Source: Tamarix chinensis (taxonomy: Eukaryota > Streptophyta > Magnoliopsida > Caryophyllales > Tamaricaceae). From it: a stretch of DNA of 64,000 bases. Location of the stretch: positions 11,636,286 to 11,700,285 of the forward strand of contig CM060174.1 of NCBI GenBank assembly GCA_030549775.1. The letters run 5' to 3'. The notes below the pieces were generated by a model, which was not told the DNA's origin, ran no database searches, and saw nothing but the letters and a program-made list of their open reading frames with translations. This document shows positions 12,721 to 24,030 of this stretch, piece by piece; the stretch's first letter is position 1; each line of letters starts with the position of its first letter. Both the position numbers and the translations under genes were made by a program.

Positions 12721-14754
12721 TCTAAAGAGTAAGTTGGATATACCTAATGTCCAAGTTTAAGAAAAATGAATTACAAATGCCTTTTCTAAAGCTAAGCCCA
12801 TATTTGGAGTTACTTATCAAAAATAATTATCCATAATATTTACTTATTTTGAAATCTTTTTAGGTTGCTCCAAACAAGCATTAAATCAAAATCCTCTCAT
12901 ATTCCATTCAAATTACAAAAAATATCATATACAAGAGCATAAGATAACAAATACATCTAATAATGACAATAAATAAATGTGGAAAAAAGGATAGAAACGA
13001 GATAAAGATGGATTAAACATTATCTTAAAAGAATGGAAAGTTTGAGTAAAAAAACTCATGAACCAATACCAATTTCTCTAAATATTAGATTCTTATACTT
13101 AGATCAAGTGTATGGGAGTTAAGCTAAGAAGAATTAGGCGAGGAAATAACAAAGAAAAAGGGAACAAAGATGAAGAGATTTAGTATTCCGAAAAAAAATG
13201 CAACAACACTATTTTTGAAATCGAGCTTGATGGGAATTTAGGGGTTTTTAAACAAAGACTAAAGGTTAAAATAAAATAAAAAAGTTGAGGAGAAGAATGG
13301 TAAATGAAGTTGCGAAGAACAAAGTAAACAAGAATAGAAAATTTAGGGCAATATGAGTGCATGGGAGCTCGTTGATTTTAGCTAAAAATTAACCCAGCCA
13401 AACAAAAATAGTAGACGCAAGCTAATTGTGAGTGAGGGATGAAGAGGAAAAATAAGGAGGAAGATGTGCAATTTCTGGGAGAAAAAGGGTGGAGAATTAA
13501 TGTATGCAATGCAAGAACTTAAACTAAGTGCTTGTTTGGTATGGGGGTAAACATGGGTAAAAAATTACCCCATATTTTACATTAAAATTAAAGAATATGT
13601 TTTGGATAAATACTCATTTTAGATATTAATTTGATCTTAAATGGGTGTTTTAATAAAAATATTATTATTGTTCTAAAATCTTCATATAAAAGATAAAAAA
13701 TATAGGGGAAAAATTTCCACTCCTTTTGTCTCCATATGAAATAAGACCTAAGAAAAAAAACAAGAGGGAGAGGATGAAGAGTGAGGGAGAACGAGAGTTC
13801 TAAAGTTACAAAAAAAATTAGTTGTGAAAATTGGAGCAAACAAGGGTAAATCATGATTTTATGTGACATATGATATAAATGATGCGTGATTTTGGAAAAT
13901 AGGCATAGGATCTTATATGGGAGGAGTGTGGGGTGAGTTTAGCAAGGCTAACACTTGAGTGAAAGATAAAACGATGATTTTGTAAGTTTGAGATTAACTA
14001 TGGTTGAGTGTGTAAATGTTTATAACATAAATATTTGATTATTGTACTTTTAACTGACCTTTGGGTTTAATGAAAGGAACTAGATTGGTGAATCTAATTT
14101 TTCTTACTTAGATAGGTAGTTGAGATTCAATGGATAGTTAGAGGATCAATTTACACTTACTTTTAGGTAATGGAATTGTAAGTAAGTCAAATAATGTGAA
14201 TTTATTGGGAAAAGTAGCAAATGGATCCCAAAAATAATGAAGAATTATGAGAAAGTGTGAAATAATTTTAGAAACCAAAATAAATAAAAATATGTGGTAA
14301 TTGATCTGATGCCTAACTGATGGAAAATGAGCAAAGTCAAATAAACCACAAAAACATATTTTTCTACAAACTCATGAAACAAATATTGAATGGTTAAAAT
14401 TGATATAGACAGATGTTAAATAATTTTAGAAATCCAAATATATAAAAATATTTGGCCTCAAAGTTGGTTTGATGACTAATGGACAAAAACTAACAAATAG
14501 TTAAAATCGTCTAATCGCATCAATAATTTTTACGTAGTTTAACTATTTGGAAAAAAACGTATTAATTTCAAGTGAATAGATAAAATGAAAGAGATAAAAA
14601 TATTTTATGAATGACTTATGAATTTTGAATAAGTAAAAAATAAGCGAAGATGGCATAATAAAAAAAATCACATAAAATACAATTTTCCACAAATGAATAA
14701 AATGAATGACGAAAAATTTGAATTCAATATGAACGACATGTTATATGATATATA
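12721..14754. other. AT-rich intergenic sequence with a diverged ~157-bp duplication
   Basis: No gene is recognised. The frames at 13180-13362 and 13588-13869 (minus) are low complexity. Around 14,257 and 14,414 the sequence AAATAATTTTAGAAA recurs with similar following text, a diverged tandem duplication of about 157 bases. The words TGCTTGTTTGG at 13,531 and, inverted, CCAAACAAGCA at 12,873 look like ends of a small transposon, but no full element can be delimited. Confidence 0.4.
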
Positions 14755-14902
14755 ATTTTTTGAAGTGAATCATAAGACTAAGTAAGTAAGGTAATGGGAG
14801 TTTAGCATGCCTTGTAATAAATTATTAGCCACTTAATAAGGTTCTAAGATGGATTTGGTATCCTGAACCCAATGAAAATGATCTAAAGTAGTGGATTATA
14901 TA
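14755..14902 (+). pseudogene. endogenous caulimovirid: reverse transcriptase, N-terminal part (left of insertion D)
   Basis: One frame reads, from 14,820, LVINY, a stop, then PLNKVL, and about 5 codons later WYPEPN. This is the conserved N-terminal block of caulimovirid and Ty3-type reverse transcriptases, which copy the packaged RNA into DNA. A stop sits inside the motif and another follows LK before the breakpoint, so it is non-functional. Upstream, a short stretch (VNHKTK, then a stop) in another frame looks like the preceding residues. The reading breaks at 14,902, where LTR-like unit D begins, and resumes at 27,091. This gives the host context and age order of D. Confidence 0.75.
14898..14902. 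repeat. target site duplication of D (ATATA), left copy
   Basis: ATATA here and at 27,086-27,090 flank unit D. Confidence 0.65.
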
Positions 14903-14979
14903 TATAACTCCCCAAAATTTACTACTAAAATTTTCATTTTAAGTGAAAGCGTATTATGAAATAGTTAGTTGTTACCATC

Positions 14980-15026
14980 GTAGTTGATATAAGTTTCATT
15001 TACTATACCATCGTTATATCAACCAC
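14980..15026 (-). other. conserved hairpin of the LTR superfamily, copy in D
   Basis: Arms 14,980-14,992 and 15,014-15,026 pair over 13 positions on the minus strand (one G-U), with a 21-base loop. The hairpin lies 77 bases before the element's 3' end at 14,903. See the matching hairpins in A, B, C and F. Confidence 0.65.
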
Positions 15027-15536
15027 AAGGCAAAAAATTAGGAAGTAAAACTTGATAGATAGAAAAAGAGGGAACTTTCATAAACATTAGATAAGATTTT
15101 GGAGTTTTAATCCAAATATAATAATCCAAAATACAAAAAGGGATATCATGGATCTAAGAGTCCAAAAAGGTATCTGGTTAGAACTAACATCTAGATAACA
15201 TGACTCTATGCCCAAAACCTTGATACAGAAATCACTACTCCCATAATAAGCATCAAAGGCTGTAAACTCGTTCACTGGGTCATCATCGACCTGCACAAAG
15301 ACATTTGTGTCATCTACTTATGGAATGAGTAGCACCCATGAAACAGATGATTAATACCCTACGAACTAAGTAATAGTACAATCAAAGCAAGATTATACAT
15401 AATACACGAGTTCACATTAGAGAGTAAGCATACGTGCATTAATATAAAATAATGCTAGGTAAATACTGATTGACACACCTGAACCACTATTATTATCTGA
15501 TGGAATAAATCTAATACCTCTTAGAGTAAAAATTCT

Positions 15537-16085
15537 CATGGTCCGCTATTCTTAAATTGATGGAATGGACTGAAGCACCTCTTAGGGATAACACACCTAA
15601 ACCACTATTTTTATTCGATGGAATGGACTCAACACCTCAGTCTTGACTCACGTAGCATTTCACTTTAAATGATTAATATATTTTCTATTAATACTTTATC
15701 TCTTAATCGTATATTTCATTCACGTTGAGTATGGGGCCCTACTATTCTTAATCCGGCAGAACAAGCTAATGCACCTCTTAGGAGCAATAAATCTGAGCTA
15801 CTATTATTATCCGGTAGAATAGACCCATAAAACACCTCAGCTCGACTCATGTAGTCTTTCACTTTAAATGATTAGTATCTTATCCATTAATACTTTATTT
15901 CTTAATCGTATATTTCATTCATATTGATTATAGGGCCCCACTATTCTTAATATAGTAGAACAAATTGATCCACATCTTAGGACAACACACCTGAACCACT
16001 ATTATTATCCGATGGAACGGACCTATAAAAACACCTCGCCCTAACTCACATGATATTTCACTTTAAATGATTAGTATCTTGTTAG
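15537..16085 (-). repeat. tandem repeats of about 195-200 bp inside D
   Basis: Three units start with versions of GGGCCCTACTATTCTTAAT near 15,540, 15,733 and 15,932. They share ACCTCTTAG and CCACTATTATTATC, and the first two also share CTTTAAATGATTA. The module CCACTATTAT followed by a TGG-rich partner recurs in A and B. Confidence 0.8.
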
Positions 16086-16247
16086 AGTTGATTGTATATT
16101 CGAGATTATCATGCAGGAATCATATAGATATGTAAGATATATAACTGAATAACACAATTATGACCACATAATTGTCCTCAAATGACTATAACACACTTAG
16201 GTAGTTAAAATGCTCATATTCTCCCAGGCCTTATAAAACCCAATACT

Positions 16248-16252
16248 ATTAC
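16248..16252. repeat. target site duplication of A (ATTAC), left copy
   Basis: ATTAC here matches 20,374-20,378. Confidence 0.85.
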
Positions 16253-16344
16253 TATAACACCCCCAAATTTTATTGTTGAAAATTTTAATTTTATTTAAAA
16301 ATTAGCGGAAGCAATAATCATAAATTTCGGGGACTTTACTATCA

Positions 16345-16390
16345 CACTTAGTATCAGACCAGTTTCCTCCTACCGTTCCAGTACTAAGTA
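16345..16390 (-). other. conserved hairpin of the LTR superfamily, copy in A
   Basis: On the minus strand TACTTAGTA pairs with TACTAAGTG over 9 positions, one of them G-U. The intervening loop contains GGAACGGTAGGA. It is preceded by TTTTTAGCCCTAG and lies 92 bases before the 3' end. Confidence 0.6.
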
Positions 16391-17754
16391 CTAGGGCTAA
16401 AAAGAATAAAATACAATTTGCTCAAATTCAAACTTTATTTAAATAAGCATAGCGCAATAAATTCGTTAAAAGAGTAAAATCCACTAATAGTAGTTATAAG
16501 AGTAAAGCATTTACCAGGGAATAAATGGTTAAAGGGAAACCCTAAAATTATTCTCAGACAATCCTTACACTCTTTTCCGAGTTAACTCGAATAGCACTTA
16601 CAATAGACCTATAAGGGACACTGGCCATTGAATAGGAGGGAGCCCACAAATGGGACCCTTTAGTACTATGGTATTGAGTAACCCTTTATACTAGACTGAA
16701 AGATAGAGCCCACATACAACACATCATACTCAAATGATATAAAAACGATAACATACATAGGCTTAGGGAATCACAATTGATATAAGGACTAACACACCAT
16801 TCAACACCACACATAATAGGAAATTCGTAACACAAAATCCGTATACTTATCCATTCCATTGCATACCCAAATAGGGACAAGCGCTGGAGTCAAACTTATA
16901 CCATATTAATAGATCATAACAATAAAATCAATACTTTTGGTCTTAAGCCATTAATTAATCATTATTCAATCATCATCTTTTGAATTATATCCATGTGAGT
17001 GTGGGAACCCCACTATTATAGCTGGTGGATCGAAAATACCTAGGAAAAAATGTGCTTCACCACTATTATTCACCAATGGATTGGCCTCTAGGGCACCCCG
17101 CACTTGGCCACTATTCTCCTCGATAGATTAGTCTGTCCCCGACTTATATGGTGTTCCATTGTAAGTGATTAGTGTCTTCCCATAATTTATTAATATTTAA
17201 TGTTTGGTTTATTGAGCTTGGGATCCCCAACCCTTATAGCCGGTGGATTGGAAATATTCAGGGCAACATGCACCTGACCACTATTATTTGCCCATGGGTC
17301 GGTCTCTAGGGAATCTTGCACCTAGCCATTATTATGCCCGTGGATCGGTATGGGCCTAGTTCAATAATCTTTCACTTTATCTAATTAGTACTTTATTCAT
17401 GTCTTATTCAATAGGTTCATTTATTCAATTTAAGGGAAGGAAAAAAGTCATAAATCCAGAGACACAAATATATACTAGCCATGGAATCAAGCATTCTATA
17501 TCAAGGATCATGGCATACATAAAACCCCCAACACGTACTTCAAACATGTCTAACACACATTTTCATGTGTACTTACCAACCAGGCACCTCTTGCATGATT
17601 ATGATATAAACACCATATCACACCCTTAATCATCCATCCAACTCTAGGTTATACCATGTTTTGGTGGTACTCAGTGACTTATCAAATACCCTCATTTTAT
17701 TATCCAATATTACTTATGTCTTATTATTGAGACTCATTTAATCCATTAACATGT

Positions 17755-18660
17755 TATATACAAGTAACAAATTTACCCTCATCATCCTCACAAAATTACT
17801 AAAATACCCCTTGTTCATAAAATTACCAAGTCATCCCTTTTTATTTGCCAAATTACTATATTACCCTTCATGTTTGTATAATTACCAAATTACCCCTTGT
17901 ATACTTTAGATTACCAAATTACCCTCCATACTTATTAAATCACCAACTTTATCCTCATGATTGTTATATTTACCAGATTTCCCATTTGGTTAGTTAAATT
18001 ACCAAATTTCCCTTCATACTTATTAAATTTACCTAGTTGCCCTTTCGGCTGATCACATTACCAAATTGCCCTTCTTATTTATTAAAATTACCAAATTGTC
18101 CTTTTGGTTGGTTACATTAACAAATTACCCTTCTTATTTATTAACATCACCAAATTACCCTTTTGATTTGTTAAATTACTAAATTGCCCTTTTTATTTAT
18201 TAAAACTACCAAAATTGTCCTTTTGGTTGGTTAAATTACTAAATTTTCCTTCTTAATTATTATAATTACCATTTTTCTTATAAAATTACCAAATTGCCCT
18301 TCCTTCATATCAATTTACCAAAATACCCTTATTTTAGGCCAAATTACCAAAATACCTTTCTCCTTTATTAAATCACCATTTTACCCCCTTTACTTTTATA
18401 AAATTACCAAAATACCCTTCCTTTATGCCAGATTACTAAAATACCCTTATCCTTTATTAAATCACCATTTTTACCCCTTTACTTTACAAAGTTACCGAAA
18501 TGCTCTTCTTCTTTATTAAATTACCATTTTACCCCTTAATTTATAAAATTACCAAGTTTTTTCCTTTTTCATGAAAAATTACTAAAAGACCCTCCTTACT
18601 TGTCCATTTACCATATTACCCCCTTTAATCTCATAAATTACCATTTTACCCTTATTATAC
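17755..18660 (-). repeat. degenerate ~19-bp tandem array (AAATTACCAAATTGCCCTT type)
   Basis: Dozens of copies of a 17-22 base unit, ATTACCAAATTGCCCTT / ATTACCATTTTACCCCTT, run almost without interruption. On the element's sense strand the unit reads AAGGGTAAAATGGTAATTT. The homologous segment of B (about 56,040-56,660) has the same array, while C has only a few scattered copies. Confidence 0.9.
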
Positions 18661-19273
18661 AAATGTTACTAAAATAACCTCGCCACATGAATATTGATAT
18701 ACATGTTCTATATACATCATCCAACACCACCAACTGTTATTATTTATCATTAGTACTCATTAGCACCTACCACACACACTCATTTAGGCCATACCTTTTA
18801 CACAAATAAATTTACCAAAATTCCCCTAGGGCTCATATTACCAATATTTATGTAACAATTGGCCACATTAACATATCGCATCATACATATATGCTTAGCA
18901 TTATCATTAACAACAAGGCTCTTTCCTTAAGCATTATTTTCACACATGATACATACATTAACATGCTTTTCTTTTCATCAGCCAACAACTAGCATATGCC
19001 ACTAAACACATTATACCTAACAACATAAACCATGCATATAGATCATATTAAAAACCCTAATATGCTAGCATACCTATATCAACGTATTTTAGTAGGGTAC
19101 CTTTTTTTCCAGCAATAATCAAACCTTACCGGTACCCTAGTTAAAGGTTTGAGCTTTGATTAGTAAAATCAATACCTAACAATGATATAAACATTTATCA
19201 TATTAGAAGTAAAAACTCAAAAGAATAAATTTTATCAAAAGCTTAATTAAATATATATTAATATTAACTATGG

Positions 19274-20060
19274 TTATACCACAAAATTAACCCAAAATGC
19301 TTTAAATAAAATGCAGGGCTCACGCTGCATGAGTAGCATGAGCAGCATGCATAAAATTTTAGGGAGAAGGGGTCGAAGTGGAGAAGTGGGGAGAAGGGAG
19401 AGGTTGGTTCGGTTAAGGGTTTTAAGGTCTGGGTTGAGGGCTTGTAGAGGGAAGTTAGGGTGGTGGCTGGGTGCAGGGAGGGAGTAGTAGGTGGTGGTCG
19501 GGGTTGAAACTTGGTGGCTCAAGGCAGAGGAGGAGGTAGTTGCGGGGTTGGGAAAAGTCGATGCAAGGGTGGTAGAGGAGAAGAAGGAAGGGGAAAGAAT
19601 AGGGGAAATAAGGAGTTATAGGGCTAAGTTTTGGCTAAGGGAGGCAAGGTGGTGGAACGGGAGGTTCTAGGGATTGGATTGGTGGTTGTGGAGGTGGCAG
19701 AAGGGGAAGGTTGGCGGCATGCGTTGGTTGAAGGAGAAGGAAGGAGGAAAAAAGAAGAAGAAAAGAAAAGGAGAGGCAAGCCGACTAGCCGGGGGAAGAA
19801 AGAAGGGGAAGCAGGCTGGCGCACGCCGAAGAAGAGGGGAGAAAAAAAGAGAGGTTGGGTTAGCCCAACCAAGGGAGGAAATGAAAGAAAAGAAAGGTAG
19901 GCAGGATAGGGCGGCGAGAAAGGAAGAGGAGAAAGGGAGTGGGTCGGCCGCCTAGCGTAAGGGAGAAGGAGATCGGCGACTTGAAGGAAGAAGGGAGGAA
20001 AAAGAAAATAAAAAGGAAGAAAAAGGGAAAAAAGGGAAAAAAGGGTAAAGGAGAAAAATA
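19274..20060 (-). other. pyrimidine-rich domain of A (purine-rich on plus strand)
   Basis: This stretch is almost all A and G on the plus strand (C and T on the element's sense strand) and is much richer in G+C than its surroundings. Overlapping open frames on both strands (for example 19,274-19,522 minus, 19,631-19,900 plus) come from the compositional bias. They encode Lys/Arg/Glu- or Pro/Ser-rich low-complexity peptides, and I do not call them genes. Equivalent domains occur in B (54,180-55,400), C (49,360-50,340) and, weakly, F (36,900-37,020). Confidence 0.75.
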
Positions 20061-20378
20061 AGATAAAATAATTTTTGAAATAATGGCATTTAATATTTTT
20101 GATAGATAAATCGATTTAATAATTTAATTTATTAGAATTTAATATATTAGATTAAAAAGGATAATTTTAGTAAAATATTGGTTTGGAAAATTATTTAAAT
20201 GAAATGAGTATGATAAAATAACAAAATATTTATTTTAATTTATTAAATATTCATATCCATTTTTATATACTCAAAAATCCACAAAATGATTAAATTAAAT
20301 AAATTTAAAATTAAATTATTCCAAATGAGGGTTATTTATTAAATTATAGGTTTTAAAATTTTAGGGTATTACAATTAC

Positions 20379-21074
20379 ATGCAAATCTCCAATATTCATT
20401 TGGGACATATATCCTCAATTATTTACATAGATGTATATCTAACATTATTCCAAATATATAATTTTAAATTTTATTACTATCAATATATCATATCATAGAA
20501 TAACATCATTCATATAACATGCCCAACATAAAAAGCATATGCACATGCACATACACATAAAGTCCTAAGTACAACATATATCCCTACCAACAAGGATACC
20601 TGGCTCTATGCACGTAATATATTACCAGAAAATCACTTACAAAAATAAAATAATACATGATTAGGATCAAAGATTATAATCGAGGAAAAATTTAAGTTAA
20701 AGGAGGGTAAAAATAGAAATATCCAAAGCCAAAGGAAAGCTTGAGTTGTGTAGAAGTGTGGTGGAAGGTATGGGGGTGCTATGGTATAGTTATGGTGGTA
20801 TTTGGGTGTGTAAAAAGGGGTGCATGACCGAAAGGGGGAGCTACATGGATGTGCAATAGGCTATGCACACCTAGGCTATGAGTTGGAAACCTAAACAGGT
20901 AGGTTGTGCGAAGGAGGCACGTTCATCCACATTTGAGAAAGAATAGGGATGCACGAGCTTGCGGGAGGTTATGTGTTGCCCATGCAAGTATGCATAGGAA
21001 AACTGTGTGAGCATGCACAGGTGTGCGATAAGGAAAAAGGATGGTGCGCGGCTATGTGAGTGACCGTCCCTGAG
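20379..21074 (-). other. unit D, segment between insertions A and E
   Basis: This AT-rich then GT-rich segment belongs to D. It resumes after A's right target duplication and runs to the ACATG duplication of gypsy element E. No gene is seen. The frame at 20,871-21,134 (minus) is not conserved with anything I recognise. Confidence 0.6.
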
Positions 21075-21079
21075 ACATG
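21075..21079. repeat. target site duplication of gypsy element E (ACATG), left copy
   Basis: ACATG here and at 26,290-26,294 exactly flank the two LTRs. Confidence 0.95.
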
Positions 21080-21917
21080 TGATGCAGGAGCATTCATTGA
21101 ACATAATGATTGTCATATTCATTCTAATCCTCAAGGTAAGGAAGATGATTTAGCTTTCATAATATTGGAGCCTATCATGTCAAACATTCTTGATAATTCT
21201 AATATGCTAGACATTGAAAAACATTCAAGTTATTCTTGTAGGTATGTTACATATTTGCAAGAAGATGATGTTCATACACATTGATGTGTACAAGTATTCC
21301 AAGGCATGCAAGACTATGACATAAATGGGATGATACATTACAACAAGAGATAGAGTGATGATATTCATTATTTTTATAAACTTGTTGTAAACCCTAACCC
21401 TAAGTATATTTTATGTAAGTTATTGTATGGCTATAATTTCATGTATGTATCTTAGTCTATTGTATAGCTTTGTAATATTAATCCTTAGTATCATTTAACC
21501 AATGATATTATGCTTTGGATTAAGGTTAATATGGGCTTAATTCAACCATGATTAATGGGCTGACTTAAGAAGGAAAACTCGGCTGGTTTAAGCTAGCTCC
21601 CCACTGCGTCTCCCTTCTCCTATGTATTCCTTTTGTGCACACCATTTGTATTCAGAATTGAATAGAATGAATAATAAGAATTTTGATAAAACTTTGAGCA
21701 AGAGATTTAAAGTATAATCCTCCCTTTTGGGTCTACATATCTTCAAGTCGACACATTTGAACACCTTCAAATATGCTGAAACACCTTCATCTTGTAACAT
21801 CAATTTCTTCGTCTATAATCCACCAAATCACTTCATTCTTTTTGCATTAGATCGTGGGTGATAGATTCTAATACAAATTTGATCCAACCTTCTGTTAATT
21901 TGATAAAAACCACATCA
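21080..21917 (+). repeat. 5' LTR of gypsy element E
   Basis: 838 bases, TG...CA ends. It matches 25,413-26,289 closely but lacks a 38-base segment present in the 3' LTR after GGGTCTACAT. Its first 200 bases still show an open frame (21,060-21,284) because pol of this family reads into the LTR. Confidence 0.95.
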
Positions 21918-21921
21918 TTTT

Positions 21922-21933
21922 TGGTATCAAAGC
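21922..21933 (+). other. primer binding site (initiator tRNA-Met type)
   Basis: TGGTATCAAAGC lies 4 bases after the LTR end. It differs by one base from TGGTATCAGAGC, the complement of the 3' end of plant initiator tRNA-Met that primes minus-strand DNA synthesis in many plant LTR elements. Confidence 0.85.
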
Positions 21934-22955
21934 TTCATTTGTTCGAAGCTGATTTCTGCCGACCTGAAATCGTGGTGTGTTCTTTCACCAAGAACTCCAC
22001 CGATACTCCACCATTTCTTGAAATTATTGATCATTGATGAACTTATTTAAGTTTTATTGAAGTTATTTCTTGAATTTCTTGCAATCTTGCAACGATCTTG
22101 TTGCATTTTCCCTCAACTTTTCACATAAAATACCAACAGTGTTCGAATTTCAGCAGCACCAGTTTGGTTCGTCTGGTTGCAACGATCGTGTGTGCCTCTT
22201 CAGCATTTGATTTCTATTGTATTATAATCTCTATTAGTTTTTGATCAAGTGTATGACAAACCCCTTCAATTTCTCTTCGTGAAAGCAAGAAGAAAAGCTT
22301 CAAAGTGTTCGACATACCTGGACAGTTCTCAATCGCCCGAAACAGACCTGGAACTTGCAGGCCATGTATTTGATTCATTTCTCATCAATTTCTCTCAATA
22401 AATAGTCAATATTATACCTCTGGATGTCCTCTACATTTCCTATGCATACTTCAACACGAATCTCTCACTGAAAGACAAGTTTTTGTTGAAAATACAGAAA
22501 CATGTTATATGATTTTATGTGAAGCCCGAAACTGACCTGGAACTTGCAGGCCGTGTATTCGACTCATCTCTCATCAATTTCTCTCAAGAAAATATTCCAT
22601 CATCTAACTATGGATCTTCTATACATTTTCTATGATGACTTCAACACGAAAATCCCACTGGAAGACACAATTTTATTCATAACACAGAAACATGTTCTAT
22701 GATTTTATGTGAATCATTTTCACACCTATTATTACTAATCTTTCATTGTTTGTGTGTACCTGCGTGCAGTGTCTATTCTTGGGGCTTAAAGATCTCCTTT
22801 GTGCCTAGATAAATATTGCAGGTATTGTTTGATATTTGCTTTAGAATTAGAAATTGGTTTGTGCTTTGTTTGGTTGTAGGCAAAAAAAATCCAGCACCTA
22901 CATTTGTGGAAGATATATTGTGTGCATCAAGAAAGGTTGTGTGTCAACCTTCACC

Positions 22956-24030
22956 ATGGCTAGTGAAGAGGTGCGTGCCCTGTTTGAGTCCATCAAAAGC
23001 CTCACCACGCATGGATACCCAACTACAGACTCAAAACACACTACAACATTAACTCCAAATTGTAGAAGCAAAGTTGGCCGACCAAGAGAAGTATAAACCA
23101 TGGCAACCTCGAATGGAAACCACACATGATAGTGTGGAAGGGAGAATGAAGCCAAATTACCATGCCAAGAATGGACGTGGACCTTTCAATATTTCTCATC
23201 ATGAAGATGGAGAAGAGGAGGAAAATTCTTTTGGCTCAAGCAACCAAAGAAGAGCACCTACATTCCATGTAAGAAATCCACACCATGAAGATCAAGGTAT
23301 TAAACTTGAACTTCCTGAATTTTATGGTGATTTGAATGTGGAGTCATTTTTTGAATGGTTGCATGAGATTGAAGCTATTTTTTAATTTAAAGAATATGAT
23401 GATGATAGAAAGTGCAAATTAGCTACTCTAAAGTTCAAAAAGTTTGCTCGAATTTCGTATGATAACTTAAAGCGAACTAGGGAAAGACAAGAGAAGTCAA
23501 AAATCAAATCTTGGGAACAAATTAAAAAGCACTTAAAAAAGAAATTTGTGCCTATAGACTATGAACAAGATATTTATGTTAAGATGAATACTCTAAGGCA
23601 AGGCTTATTTAGTGTAGAAGAATACACTAGAGAGTTTGAAAGACTAGCCCTTATTTGTGATGTTCATGAAAGAAAGGAACAAAGATGTGCTAGATACTTA
23701 GGTGGCGTGAATAACTTAATAAGAGACAAGGTTGATATGTAATCTTATGACTCTCTTGATGACTTGATAAAATAGGCTATGAAGATTGAAAGACAAACTA
23801 AGACAACTAAAGCCTATGTTAAGTCTAATGCTTCTACTTCGACTAAACCCTATTCTAACACCTTTACACCTAAATCGACATTTTCATATGATAAAAATAA
23901 TAACAAAGATGATAAAGGTAAAAATAAGGTGGTTGAAATGGCTAATAAACAATGTTTCAAATGTAAAGGATATGGAAATTTTGCTAGAGATTGTCCTAAC
24001 CAAAGAGCCTTAACCTTACATAAAATAGAA
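22956..24030 (+). pseudogene. gag of gypsy element E, broken
   Basis: The likely start is the ATG at 22,956 (context ACCATGG; first residues MASEEVRALFESIK). A frameshift near 23,000 moves the reading to the frame of 23,074-23,385. In-frame stops follow after residues EAIF (23,383), VDM (23,740) and DDLIK (23,774). The conserved retrotransposon gag core lies at about 23,280-23,740 (FEWLHEIEAIF, YTREFERLAL). A nucleocapsid zinc knuckle of CX2CX4HX4C spacing is at 23,953-23,994, but the histidine position is Asn (GYGNFARDC), so metal binding is probably lost. Gag would form the particle that packages element RNA. Confidence 0.85.

Larger units (their letters stand above)
16253..20373 (-). mobile_element. 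LTR-like unit A (probable solo LTR of a long-LTR Ty3/gypsy family)
   Basis: On the minus strand it begins TGTAATACCCTAAAATTTTA (20,373) and ends GGGGGTGTTATA (16,253; the final CA is mutated to TA). It is flanked by a perfect ATTAC duplication. The 4,121 bases hold no gag or pol, no primer binding site and no second LTR. The ends and length fit the long LTRs of Del/Tekay-like chromoviruses, but the lineage is inferred from ends and size only. Parts in element order: purine-rich block on the plus strand (19,300-20,060), ACC-type short-repeat array (17,755-18,660), larger tandem units (16,985-17,400), hairpin (16,345-16,390). It is inserted in D and is most similar to B. Confidence 0.85.

Noticed and set aside
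17755..18660. CRISPR-like regular repeats
   Set aside because: Units are 17-22 bases, degenerate and contiguous with no unique spacers, and lie inside a plant LTR. This is a minisatellite-like array.
19631..19955. Overlapping Lys/Glu/Arg-rich frames on the plus strand
   Set aside because: These are a consequence of a purine-rich strand. The element's sense strand is the opposite one.
16253..20373. A complete LARD- or TRIM-type element rather than a solo LTR
   Set aside because: No internal pair of direct repeats, primer binding site or polypurine tract could be found, so a solo LTR explains the ends and duplication better. I cannot exclude it without other copies.
21393..21408. Telomere-like AACCCTAACCCTAA
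   Set aside because: It is only two units, occurs identically in both LTRs of element E (also near 25,722), and is part of the LTR, not an interstitial telomere.
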